Source: Paramicrosporidium saccamoebae (Eukaryota > Rozellomycota). From it: a stretch of DNA of 26,126 nucleotides. The DNA is taken from NCBI GenBank assembly GCA_002794465.1, contig MTSL01000052.1:1-26126 (forward strand), given 5' to 3'. The position numbers were made by a program, and so were the translations under genes. Positions 8,959 to 16,421 of the stretch are shown here, piece by piece (within the stretch, counting starts at the first letter, position 1; every line of letters starts with the position of its first letter). The notes under the pieces are model-generated. The model did no database searches. It saw only the letters and a list, made by a program, of their open reading frames with translations, and was not told where the DNA came from.

Positions 8959-10371
8959 TTAGGACACATAGTTGGCGGGGAAAATGCCCGTTTTCCCATG
9001 GAGAGAGCCGGTCCACCAGTCATCCTTGCTGTCTGTTCTTTTTACGACCTCGATTTGATCACCCTCGCGAAAAGAGAGATCGCCCGTCTCCTGCCCCACA
9101 TAGTCATAAAGGGCCACTACAACCTCCTTTTTCATAGGCACCGGAGGCGGGATCTTTGCACTGGGCGATGTGCTTCCAGTGGGAGTCAAATTCAGGCCGT
9201 TCAGCTTGGAGGCCAGCTCTGCCACTCTGTTGCCTGTCCGATTCCTGGGAACATAGACCTCGACCGTGGGAGGAGGCTGAGTAGTATTGACAACAGTATT
9301 GGCAATAACTGTATCTTGAATTTTCTCCTTCCTGACGTCTTCCCTTGTATTGTACTTTGTCTTAATCTCTTGAGCTGGCGCTTTTTGGACTGATAAATAC
9401 TTCTCAGGAACGTCCAACGTCCTCAGTGGAATGTCCCGCGTCTTTGTCGGACTGTCCCGGATCGAACTGCGTCCCGAAGACCTGTTGGCTGTTGGTTTGC
9501 TGAGCGATGGTTGGCGTTTTATGCGTCCTGTCATTGCTTGCAGCATTGGAATCTCATTCAGCGTGGCAAGTGCCTCGGCCGCTTCATCTTCGTGTCGTCC
9601 TAAAATGGACGCATAATCACCCAAAGCGGAAATATTCGCCAATGCATCGCGCTGGGAGCGATAAAGAAGTCTCTGGAAACGCACCATATTCTCCAGGACG
9701 GGCTGCATCAGTTGCGAATGCAATTTGAGATAAATGGGCAAATCCGTTTTCAGTTGGTCGTTATATTTTAAATATTCCTCCTCTGCTTCGTGCAGCAGCT
9801 GCTCCGTCTTTACCATCTTCCGCTCGTCTGAAATACTCCGCGACTTGTCTGCCTCATACTTTTTCACCGTATGACGATGGCGATCAAAGTCCAACAGTTT
9901 GTGGTTGCGTTTTGTAATTTTTGATGCCATTCCGCGTTGTGCAGCCGATACTTCGTCGAGAATCTTGAGTGCCCTATCGGTGAGACTGCAGTCGAGTGCA
10001 TCGAGAATCTCACTACGACGACGCTGCAGACTGTCCAAGACTAACTGTATCTGTCCAATATTTCGGGACACGACGACGGAAGAACGAGCACCGTCCTCTC
10101 GTTCCAATACGGCCATAAACGCCTCAAGAATGCTGCGCTGATGGTCCAACATGTCCCTGACTCCGTCTCGATACTTTAGCATGTCGTCGTGCAGACGGTC
10201 CGTGGTCGCACTGGTCTTTTCAAAGCAGGCCGCAAGACCATTAAAGTCACTGTCCTTTGTTTCGTCAGCGGCACCGGCCTTTTGAAGCACCATATGCGGC
10301 AGTCGAGTGATGGCTTTAGTAAATCCCTTCCTATATACATCAATGCACCACGTCCGACAATACCAACTCAT
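8959..10371 (-). CDS. BAR-SH3 protein, Rvs167/Hob1-like (spliced)
   Basis: Exon 1 is 10371-10364 and exon 2 is 10330-8959; the 33-nt intron 10363-10331 (GTATTG...TATAG) has no in-frame stop, so an unspliced reading adds 11 foreign residues. Splicing restores the N-terminus MSWKGFTKAITRLPH typical of fungal Rvs167/Hob1 and gives 459 residues. A BAR domain fills about residues 5-245 (long amphipathic helices, membrane curvature and dimerisation), followed by a low-complexity linker with PPPTVEV and IPPPVPMK, and a C-terminal SH3 domain at about 402-459 (ALYDY, DLSFREGD, WWTG, GIFPANYV). Known role of the family: actin-linked endocytosis and membrane scission. It is transcribed divergently from the Yvh1-like gene with only 44 bp between start codons. 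Confidence 0.92.
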   Translation of the reverse strand: MSWYCRTWCIDVYRKGFTKAITRLPHMVLQKAGAADETKDSDFNGLAACFEKTSATTDRLHDDMLKYRDGVRDMLDHQRSILEAFMAVLEREDGARSSVVVSRNIGQIQLVLDSLQRRRSEILDALDCSLTDRALKILDEVSAAQRGMASKITKRNHKLLDFDRHRHTVKKYEADKSRSISDERKMVKTEQLLHEAEEEYLKYNDQLKTDLPIYLKLHSQLMQPVLENMVRFQRLLYRSQRDALANISALGDYASILGRHEDEAAEALATLNEIPMLQAMTGRIKRQPSLSKPTANRSSGRSSIRDSPTKTRDIPLRTLDVPEKYLSVQKAPAQEIKTKYNTREDVRKEKIQDTVIANTVVNTTQPPPTVEVYVPRNRTGNRVAELASKLNGLNLTPTGSTSPSAKIPPPVPMKKEVVVALYDYVGQETGDLSFREGDQIEVVKRTDSKDDWWTGSLHGKTGIFPANYVS

Positions 10372-10415
10372 TTCGTGGCGGAACTCTAAATGCGGCTAAT
10401 TATTTAATCTTATCC

Positions 10416-10807
10416 ATGACGTGTTTTCAGGTTCGTTGTCGTGTGTGTCGGTAACTGGACTGGTGCATCTCAAGACTTACTGTAGTTTCTCCCTGTTAGA
10501 AGATGAACAACTATTAGCAACACACGAGGCATGTTCCGAAAAGCCACTCGATTTTACCCTCAAAGACTACCGCAAAAACGGCACCAACGTGCGAGAAACA
10601 CCCTGCTCCCACCTCTTTGTACAAGAGCTGTCATGGCTAGAGTCTACCATCCGCAACGTATCAGAGGGGGGAATATGCTGTCCAAAATGCGCTGGAAAGC
10701 TGGGACAGTTTAGCTGGATAGGTGTGAGATGCAGCTGTGGAGCCTGGATGGTGCCTGCTTTTGCCCTATTGAGATCCAAGGTAGACATTTTCAAGTCGCG
10801 CGAATAG
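10416..10807 (+). CDS. Stand-alone Yvh1/DUSP12 zinc-binding domain protein (spliced)
   Basis: Exons 10416-10450 and 10486-10807 with a 35-nt intron (GTAACT...TGTAG) give 118 residues. The product matches only the C-terminal zinc domain of Yvh1/DUSP12: CRVC at 8-11, an H/C pair near 25-28, CSHLFVQELSWLES at 52-65, CCPKCAGKLGQFSW at 76-89, CSCGAW at 94-99 and PAFALLRSKVD at 102-112. No phosphatase domain or CX5R signature is present, and the divergent gene starts 45 bp upstream, leaving no room for one. In yeast the zinc domain, not the phosphatase activity, is what late 60S assembly (release of Mrt4) needs, so this is probably a minimal ribosome-assembly factor (inference). Confidence 0.85.
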
Positions 10808-10893
10808 GCGTGTACTAATTGCAGTTGCAGTTGTAGCTTTTTTGTGCAGTAAAGTTTTGGAATTTTATATTTCTGCATCTAGTTTACACAATG

Positions 10894-11033
10894 GTTGTAA
10901 AACCTGTTTATCTGATGCAGTTGTAAAATTTGTTTATCTGATGCAGTTGTAAAATCTGTTTATCTGATGCAGTTGTAAAATCTGTTTATCTGATGCAGTT
11001 GTAAAATCTGTTTATCTGATGCAGTTGTAAAAT
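10894..11033 (+). repeat. 26-bp tandem repeat (minisatellite)
   Basis: Five full units plus a partial one, with the unit reading CTGTTTATCTGATGCAG then TTGTAAAAT and only one or two substitutions. It fills the spacer between the convergent Yvh1-like and pICln genes, and so probably lies in or near both 3' UTRs. Confidence 0.95.
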
Positions 11034-11063
11034 TTCGTCTATTTACTATTACCGTTACATGTA

Positions 11064-11672
11064 TTATTTTTCAGCGTCATCATAACAAGCTAATTTTGAA
11101 GGCCTATCCTCATCATCCTCGCCCCCGCTTTCACTTTCACCCTCGCCTTCACTCTCACTTTCATCAATGCCGGGATGCAGACAGGCACATTCGCACAGGG
11201 CTTCATACAGCTCAATGGGGTCGTCAACGCCAAGATGTAGTTCCAGAAACGCATCTTCTCCCAACTCTATACTACGACCACCAAGCCGCAAGTCTGTGAG
11301 ATCAAGCTGGCAATATACTTCTGGCGGCGTGGCAATCACAGAGTGCAGAATGATAGAGGGATAGGCAATGGTAATACTGCTGCCCTCGGGGTTCACAAGT
11401 ACGAGTCGAGTGGAAGACAAAAAGAGCCTATTAGTTTTTTCAAAGAACGACTGCACCTCGTCTTTATGAACGGATTCATTTACATCCAAACCCGCATCTA
11501 AACCCGTGTCCAGGTCGGCACGGACAGCCACAGTCGCGAGGACATAACGTAGCTTTTCTTCAGTGGCAAAGTGCACCTGCGCAGCGATTGCTTCGCGCCA
11601 CTCGCGAGTAACCTCGGCCTGAGAGGGCACCCTTTGGAACGCTTCTGGGATGCTATTCACCAGTTCGACCAT
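11064..11672 (-). CDS. pICln-like methylosome subunit
   Basis: A 202-residue protein. Residues about 80-165 match the pICln PH-like fold: NRLFLSSTRLVLVN, then ITIAYPSIILHSVIA, and FLELHLGVDD...ALCECACLHPG. It ends in the family's acidic stretch (ESESEGEGESESGGEDDED) and a short tail. pICln is an Sm-protein chaperone that works with the PRMT5 methyltransferase in assembling spliceosomal snRNPs in the cytosol. The first 65 residues (MVELVNSIPEAF..., helical, with TREWREAI) are longer than the usual N-terminus and not recognised. A TATAAAA box lies about 20 bp upstream. Convergent with the Yvh1-like gene across the minisatellite. Confidence 0.8.
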   Translation of the reverse strand: MVELVNSIPEAFQRVPSQAEVTREWREAIAAQVHFATEEKLRYVLATVAVRADLDTGLDAGLDVNESVHKDEVQSFFEKTNRLFLSSTRLVLVNPEGSSITIAYPSIILHSVIATPPEVYCQLDLTDLRLGGRSIELGEDAFLELHLGVDDPIELYEALCECACLHPGIDESESEGEGESESGGEDDEDRPSKLACYDDAEK

Positions 11673-11690
11673 TAAACCGATATTGATTTA

Positions 11691-11697
11691 TTTTATA
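11691..11697 (-). promoter_or_regulatory. TATA box of the pICln gene
   Basis: TATAAAA on the minus strand, 19 bp before the ATG at 11672; so close a box implies a very short or absent 5' leader, or a downstream start. Confidence 0.4.
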
Positions 11698-11960
11698 CAA
11701 TGGACATGCAAGATATTCTAGTGGCCAAAGAACGCGACCAGCAAGTCGAGAATTGAAGAATTCAATCCACTATATGCGGCATATTGTGAGCTTCTTGGGC
11801 AACGGTGGTTGAGACATCAGTACTTTTCACGGTATCCGATTATTGACGCATGTCCAAGCCCTATATAGATGTAAGTCTAACCCTCGTTCTCACATCCACC
11901 AAAACCCAGGAACTCAGGTTGGTTCGCCTCTGACGCTCATTGGTTCGCCTTTGACGCTTT

Positions 11961-11967
11961 TGATTGG
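11961..11967 (+). promoter_or_regulatory. TGATTGG (inverted CCAAT) box
   Basis: TGATTGG about 20-40 bp upstream of the start codons at 11987/12005, retained in the duplicate at 13266-13272. Two more ATTGG/TTGG copies lie at about 11920-11945. Confidence 0.4.
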
Positions 11968-12004
11968 TTCCTGGGCGCACATAACCATGGGCCTCCTTGA
12001 CCAC

Positions 12005-12760
12005 ATGGCCATGAACAGCGAGGAATACATAAAGACACGCAGTGGATGCGGAATGACCCTGCAGATCATTGGGATATTAATCCACACGGTAGCTACCCGA
12101 AAATAGCTGACACTTTAGGTCGCCCTGTTCTTTGAGATGTTCGCTCTCCTGCTCATAATGTCCGCTCATGCCAGCACCACGGGTCAGAAACACCATGGCA
12201 TCGTTTTCAGAATCCTGGATGCAATTGGCTTTTCATTAGTACGACTCTTCCTTGTCATTGCCTTCCATGCAGCCATCATTGGTACGCATGTCTCAACTTG
12301 CGTTCGTTCTGTTGCATCCAACACCCTGAACCGCATCGACGGAACATTGTCACTAATTGTTCCTGCGTTGATAATTTACGGAGCGGGGCTCAATGTGTAC
12401 GCAATCATCTATGCAGCGTTCGTATGTTTCATTGTAGCGCCCATGTTCATGCCCATGGAGAACAATACTCTGCGATGCATGAGACCCTTTTACTTGAAGA
12501 AGAGAGTCCCAGGACACTACTACGCCGGAACTCCCGTGATGGGGATGCATCAGCAGTACGCGGCTCCCATGTCGCCTGTAAATTCGCATGTAATGCCTGG
12601 ACAGGGATATTCGCCAATGCCCGGCCAGGGTCACTCGCCAATGTCTGCACAGGGTCACTCGCCAATTCCTGGGCAAGGATATCCGCCAGCTCCCAGATAT
12701 GGGAATTCGCCAATCATCGGATATGGCCATTCGCCAGCCTCGGGATCTGGGCACCATTAG
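12005..12760 (+). CDS. Multi-helix membrane protein with Pro/Gly/His-rich tail, unit 1 (spliced)
   Basis: Exon 1 12005-12088 and exon 2 12119-12760 flank a 30-nt phase-0 intron (GTAGCT...GCTGACACTTTAG) at 12089-12118; the intron carries an in-frame TAG and a CTGAC branch-site-like sequence. The product has 241 residues from the start shared with the duplicate (MAMNSEEYIKTRSG); an in-frame ATG at 11987 would add six. Hydrophobic segments lie at about 17-44, 60-84 and 98-135, followed by PMFMPMENNTLRC. A 100-residue polar tail has repeats of G(Q/Y)G(Y/H)SP type and ends GHH. Transmembrane N-half with a probably cytosolic, proline-rich tail; function unknown. Confidence 0.85.
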
Positions 12761-13021
12761 AAATGCCCTATACTACAGTCGGCAAGTCAGCGGGTAGAAT
12801 AAAACTGCAATAAAACCATCAGTTTCCACAATCTTGGCTGGAATATTAAGGTTTTATAAGATAGTCAACACAGACCGGCTCAGGGTGTATAAAATTTCAA
12901 GTAAAGCCAACATGCGCAACTGACAGCGAGAAAATCCCAACACATATAACAGCAATTCCAGAGAGTTGAGATTAGGCATCCTTGATGAGCGAATCAGTCT
13001 TATTAAAGTATATGATACATA

Positions 13022-13087
13022 TGTCGCGTAGTGGGGATAATACCACGGACTTTGTCAGGCGGGAAGAGAATTTATTCAGTCAATCCA
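13022..13087 (-). repeat. Partial LTR-like relic between tandem units
   Basis: Reverse orientation. It starts TGTCGCGTAGTGGGG and keeps ATAATACCACGGAC, TTTGTCAGGCGGGAAGAG and TTCAGTCAATCCA, matching the reverse complement of the last part of the 5444-5678 element. It lies exactly at the junction of the two duplicated units. Confidence 0.75.
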
Positions 13088-13265
13088 TTGCACAACATAT
13101 GCAGCACATTCTGGGCTGCTTGAGCAGTGATAGTTGAGACATCAGTGCTTTCCCCGATATCCGACGAGTGGTGCATGTCCAAGTCCTAAAGAGGTGTAAA
13201 TCTAACCCTTCGTTCTCACACCCACCAAGACTCAAGAGCGCAGATTGGCTCCCCTCTGGCGCTTT

Positions 13266-13272
13266 TGATTGG
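13266..13272 (+). promoter_or_regulatory. TGATTGG (inverted CCAAT) box
   Basis: TGATTGG 37 bp before the ATG at 13309, in the same TTTTGATTGGTTCCTGG context as the copy at 11961. Confidence 0.4.
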
Positions 13273-13308
13273 TTCCTGGCCCACATAACTACGGGCCCTC
13301 TTGCACAC

Positions 13309-14028
13309 ATGGCCATGAACAGCGAGGTGAACGGCGAGGTGAACGGCGAGGTGAACGGCGAGGTGAACGGCGAGGAATACATAAAGACACGCAGTGGATG
13401 CGGAATGATCATCCAGATTATTGGGATACTCTTTCACACGGTAACTATCCGAAAACAGCTGACACTTTAGGTTGTCCTGTTATATGGGGCAGGTTCTCTC
13501 CGGTTAATAATGTCTGCCTATGCCAGTACCGCGGGTCAGAAATACCATTACATGGTTCCCGCCATCCCTTTCTTTGCTTTTCATGTAGCCATCATCGGTA
13601 CGCATGTCTCGACCTGCGTTCGTTCCACTGCGTCCAACACCCTGAACCGCATCGACGGGACATTGTCACTAATTTTTCCTGCACTGCTAATGTACAATTC
13701 GTGGTTCGATGCGTACACGGTCGCCTATGCAGCGTTCATGTGTTTCCTTGTGGGGCCCATGTTCATGCCCATGGAGAACAATACTCTGCGATGCATGAGA
13801 CCCTTTTACTTGGAGAAGAGAGTCCCAGGACACTACTACGCCGGAACTCCCGTGATGGGGATTCATCAACAGTACGTTGCACCCATGTCGCCTGTGAATC
13901 CATATGGAATGCCTGCACAGGGTCATTCACCAGTACCTGGACAGGGATATCCGCCAGCTCCGGGATATGGGAACTCGCCAATCATTGGATATGGCCATTC
14001 ACCGGCCTCGGGATTTGGACACCATTAA
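13309..14028 (+). CDS. Multi-helix membrane protein with Pro/Gly/His-rich tail, unit 2 (spliced)
   Basis: Exon 1 13309-13440 and exon 2 13471-14028 flank a 30-nt phase-0 intron (GTAACT...GCTGACACTTTAG) whose last three bases are an in-frame TAG. The product has 229 residues. The N-terminus carries four VNGE repeats encoded by a 12-bp repeat (13324-13371) that unit 1 lacks. Then come EYIKTRSGCG, three hydrophobic stretches, PMFMPMENNTLRC and a tail with GHSP, GYPP and GNSP repeats ending GFGHH. Compared with unit 1, the loop after helix 1 has lost about 20 residues. The ATG aligned with 11987 has become ACG here, supporting the start used. AATAAA lies about 40 bp after the stop. Function unknown. 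Confidence 0.85.
13324..13371 (+). repeat. Coding 12-bp tandem repeat (GAGGTGAACGGC x4)
   Basis: Four perfect copies encode (E)VNG(E) units in exon 1. The homologous position in unit 1 goes straight from AGCGAG to GAATAC, so the array arose after the duplication or was lost there. Confidence 0.97.
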
Positions 14029-14343
14029 AGATGTCCTGTACTGTAGTCGGCAAGCTGGCGAGTAGAATAAAACTATGTAATCAAACGACATGCAATAAAA
14101 CCATCAATTTCCACAACCCCGGCTGGAATACTAAGACTATAAGATAGTCAACACGAAATGCGCTGGCTCTAAATGTGCCTGAAGAGTACACAGACCGGCT
14201 CAGTATGTCTAAAAATCCAATTAAAGCCAACATGTACAACTGCCAACGAGAAAATTTCAACCCATACAACAACAATTCCCGAGGGTTGAGATTAGACACC
14301 TTTGATGAGCGAATTAATCTTATTAAAGTATATAATACATAAA

Positions 14344-14512
14344 CTACCACCCTCAACGCCGGATTACGGTCAGGAGTGGATACTGTTTAACAGACACAGT
14401 TATAGACTAAATCCCTAGCTAATACAGTCCAAGTGCGCCCATGATTCCGACGTGAGGTGTTGATGATACTCGGAGAACATCCGGGGACCCCCTATAGTTC
14501 ATGTGATTGATC
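14344..14512. other. Spacer between duplication and LTR-like copy 2
   Basis: No gene seen. It contains GTGGATACTGTTTAACAGA (14375-14393), which recurs with one change at 16886-16904; function unknown. Confidence 0.4.
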
Positions 14513-14814
14513 TGTGACGTAGAAGACTGATTAGTTGGGTATTTGAGGATAGTTCCCTAGTTTGNNNNNNNNNNNNNNNNNNNNNNNNNNNNNNNNNNNN
14601 NNNNNNNNNNNNNNNNNNNNNNNNNNNNNNNNNNNNNNNNNNNNNNNNNNNNNNNNNNNNNNNNNNNNNNNNNNNNNNNNNNNNNNNNNNNNNNNNNNNN
14701 NNNNNNNNNNATTATTTGTGAGACTATAAATGGGTCGTTGGACTGACTGAATGAACTCTCTTCTCGTCTCTTCCCGCCTGACAAAGCCCGTGGTATTATC
14801 CCCACTACGCGACA
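14513..14814 (+). mobile_element. LTR-like element, copy 2, containing an assembly gap
   Basis: Starts TGTGACGTAG and ends CTACGCGACA, flanked by a 4-bp direct repeat GATC (14509-14512 and 14815-14818). Internal sequence on both sides of the gap matches copy 1: TTAGTTGGGTATTTGAGGAT on the left, and ATTATTTGTGAG, CTATAAAT and CCCCACTACGCGACA on the right. In copy 1 the stretch corresponding to the 146 Ns is only about 64 bp. Confidence 0.75.
14565..14710. other. Assembly gap (146 N)
   Basis: A run of undetermined bases inside LTR-like copy 2. The surrounding repeat probably caused the break. Confidence 0.99.
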
Positions 14815-14886
14815 GATCCTCTTTACTTGAATTCTAATAGTATCTACGTTTTTATTTGTATGTGAGCGCTGGATGGCGATATACTT

Positions 14887-15471
14887 TTAGATGGAAGTAG
14901 TAGGATGGCACTCCCCAGAAGAGGGATGCACCACAGGATGGTGCGCCACAGAAGAGGGATGCATCACAGGATGATGCGCTCCAGGGGGATAGTACGTCCC
15001 AGGAGGGGGATGCACCATTATGGGCTGCGCAATACCAACAGGGGCCTGTATGGGCAGCACGGGCTCTACAATTCCCATCGGCCTGAATATCGCCAATGAG
15101 CCCGTCTCGAATTGAGGGTACAGCGGCAGTGAGAGGATCAACAAAATGATTCCAGTTCCGTAAGATCCGGTCCACAGAGAGAGGGCAACAAATATCTCAA
15201 GACAGATGGCGGCTGCTAGATAAGTAGCACGCCCTGCGTTCTTGTTCAGGGTGGCAAGACACAATACACCTGGAACAAAGCACAAAACAAAGGCTACAAC
15301 TGCAACGAGGAATGATAATTGGCCTCCGAGTAGGAAAGAGACCGCAATGCCAGATAACTAAAATTGTCAGGTATGAAATAGACGTGATACCAAAAAATAA
15401 GCCCCAAGAAGCCCATAGATAATGGTGCCGAGCCACTGGCGCTTTCTGGCGGGTTGTACAGAGCTGCTCAT
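14887..15471 (-). CDS. Four-helix membrane protein with His/Pro-rich tail (spliced)
   Basis: Exon 1 15471-15391 and exon 2 15357-14887 flank a 33-nt phase-0 intron (GTATCA...CCTGACAATTTTAG) at 15390-15358. The spliced product has 183 residues. The N-terminus RKRQWLGTIIYGLLGAYFL aligns with RRNWIATFFYSLVALGQL of the 7770 gene, and the intron falls after the same residue, so the genes are homologous. Helices lie at about 12-36, 39-62, 68-86 and 90-108, and a Pro/His-rich tail follows (YYPPGAHHPVMHPSS, with a second HHPVVHPSSGE unit). AATAAA lies about 40 bp after the stop. A CCAATCA box lies about 60 bp upstream. Function unknown. Confidence 0.82.
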
Positions 15472-15528
15472 GATACCGATAGTGTTGGTAATACCCTGGT
15501 TTAGCATCCAGGGATCTAATGAGCAGTG

Positions 15529-15535
15529 TGATTGG
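15529..15535 (-). promoter_or_regulatory. CCAATCA box
   Basis: CCAATCA on the minus strand, 58 bp upstream of the ATG at 15471; same motif as before the other membrane-protein genes. The rest of 15536-15931 holds no recognised gene. Confidence 0.4.
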
Positions 15536-15931
15536 CCATGTCGAGAACTGACATCGTGGGCGGCCAGGTCTACCCCATGGCGCCACCACTAAATGGGCTT
15601 GAGGAGTCTGTCCTATAAGATTGATATCTTTATCAGCACCAAGTGGTGGCACAACATCCATTACTTTTATTAAATATAACCCAGCATTTATGTAGCGAGA
15701 TTCTTCGTCTGCCCATGGTATCTATAATATCCCGGAACCTAGTGAATCGACCCATCACGTATCAATTTGCGTGGCGGATGATTTATTAGCAGTAGTCATC
15801 CAGCTTGGGATGTATAGTCGAAAAGACAGATCATAGCGGTAAAGTTGTATATACAAGCACTGTAAATAGTGACAACACCATGACTTTAATCCAGTCACTA
15901 AGCTTCTTACACCCACGTATATATACAAACA

Positions 15932-16249
15932 CTACATTTCAAGGTAGTCTGCCACCAGCAACAAATCCAGCGACTCTTCAGCACCAATATCCCACGGGGG
16001 ACTTTGCTCCAACCCATCAAATTTCCTTCTGTGGTGCAAGAAGCTGCACACACGCTCCACTAGTCTTCCCGGAATGCCATGCAGCTGCACCGTGCCGGAG
16101 GACTCGACGAACCCGTTGGACGCGTCGAGGAACATGGAGAGGGTACGACTAAAGAGGGCGGTCTCTCTCTCAATAATAAACTCCATCCCATCGTCGCTGA
16201 GTAGACGGACGTGGGCGGGTCCCTTTGTGGACGCATCCAGCAATGACAT
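15932..16249 (-). CDS. ELC1: Elongin C
   Basis: A 105-residue protein; the first ATG is at 16249 (the frame extends two codons further, to a TTG). It matches elongin C along its length: VRLLSDDGMEFIIERETAL...SRTLSMFL, then VQLHGIPGRLVERVCSFLHHRRKFDG and a C-terminal IGAEESLDLLLVADYLEM, which corresponds to the BTB/POZ-fold helix that docks F-box or BC-box partners. Elongin C is an adaptor in cullin ubiquitin ligases and in the elongin complex acting on stalled RNA polymerase II. Length is normal for the family. The next upstream sequence is the repeat-rich spacer 16263-17040. Confidence 0.9.
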   Translation of the reverse strand: MSLLDASTKGPAHVRLLSDDGMEFIIERETALFSRTLSMFLDASNGFVESSGTVQLHGIPGRLVERVCSFLHHRRKFDGLEQSPPWDIGAEESLDLLLVADYLEM

Positions 16250-16294
16250 GCTCAAACAATAATTATTTAACGGGACGTCTCTTTAAGACGGAGT

Positions 16295-16344
16295 GATTGA
16301 TGCAAGGCTTGTCGAGAATGATTGATGCAAGGCTTGTCCAGAAT
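16295..16344 (+). repeat. 25-bp direct repeat, two copies
   Basis: GATTGATGCAAGGCTTGTC + (G/C)AGAAT at 16295-16319 and 16320-16344, one mismatch. It lies at the start of the gene-free, repeat-rich stretch upstream of elongin C. Confidence 0.95.
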
Positions 16345-16409
16345 GCACAGGATTCGATCACAAATGTTGCCAAATACTCAATGTTACGTGATGTCACTGT
16401 GATGCAGAG

Positions 16410-16421
16410 TGTCCCGTAGTG
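16410..16421 (-). repeat. Possible LTR-like end relic
   Basis: TGTCCCGTAGTG differs at one position from the reverse-complement right end of the LTR-like elements (TGTCGCGTAGTG). Very short, so uncertain by itself; supported by the more complete copy 190 bp away. Confidence 0.35.

Larger units (their letters stand above)
11762..13019 (+). repeat. Tandem duplication, unit 1
   Basis: About 1.26 kb including promoter, membrane-protein gene and 3' flank. It is homologous along its length to 13080-14343; shared landmarks are TTGAGACATCAGT upstream, TGATTGGTTCCTGG before the gene, AATAAAAC after it and GATGAGCGAAT near the end. Confidence 0.85.
13080..14343 (+). repeat. Tandem duplication, unit 2
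   Basis: Second copy of the 11762-13019 unit. Differences include a coding 12-bp repeat expansion in exon 1, a shorter region after the intron, and about 35 extra bases near 14150-14190 in the 3' flank. Confidence 0.85.

Noticed and set aside
10894-11033. CRISPR-like array
   Set aside because: The 26-bp units are directly adjacent with no unique spacers, and the surrounding genes are eukaryotic; it is a minisatellite.
11700-11756. Short plus-strand peptide frame starting MDMQDILVAKERD
   Set aside because: Only 18 codons and no plausible GTA...TAG intron to extend it; it lies in the pICln promoter region.
13269-14147. Long (292-codon) plus-strand frame overlapping the unit 2 gene
   Set aside because: It runs in another frame over the membrane-protein exons; the conserved hydrophobic pattern and the paralogue support the spliced frame instead. 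Its length comes from the 12-bp repeat and biased composition.
14081-14356. 91-codon minus-strand hydrophobic frame in the 3' flank of duplication unit 2
   Set aside because: The homologous flank in unit 1 is interrupted by stop codons in the same frame, so it is not conserved as coding sequence.
15197-15661. 154-codon minus-strand frame with ATG at 15661
   Set aside because: It overlaps the spliced 15471 gene in a different frame, is low in recognisable structure, and loses to a model supported by a family-conserved intron.
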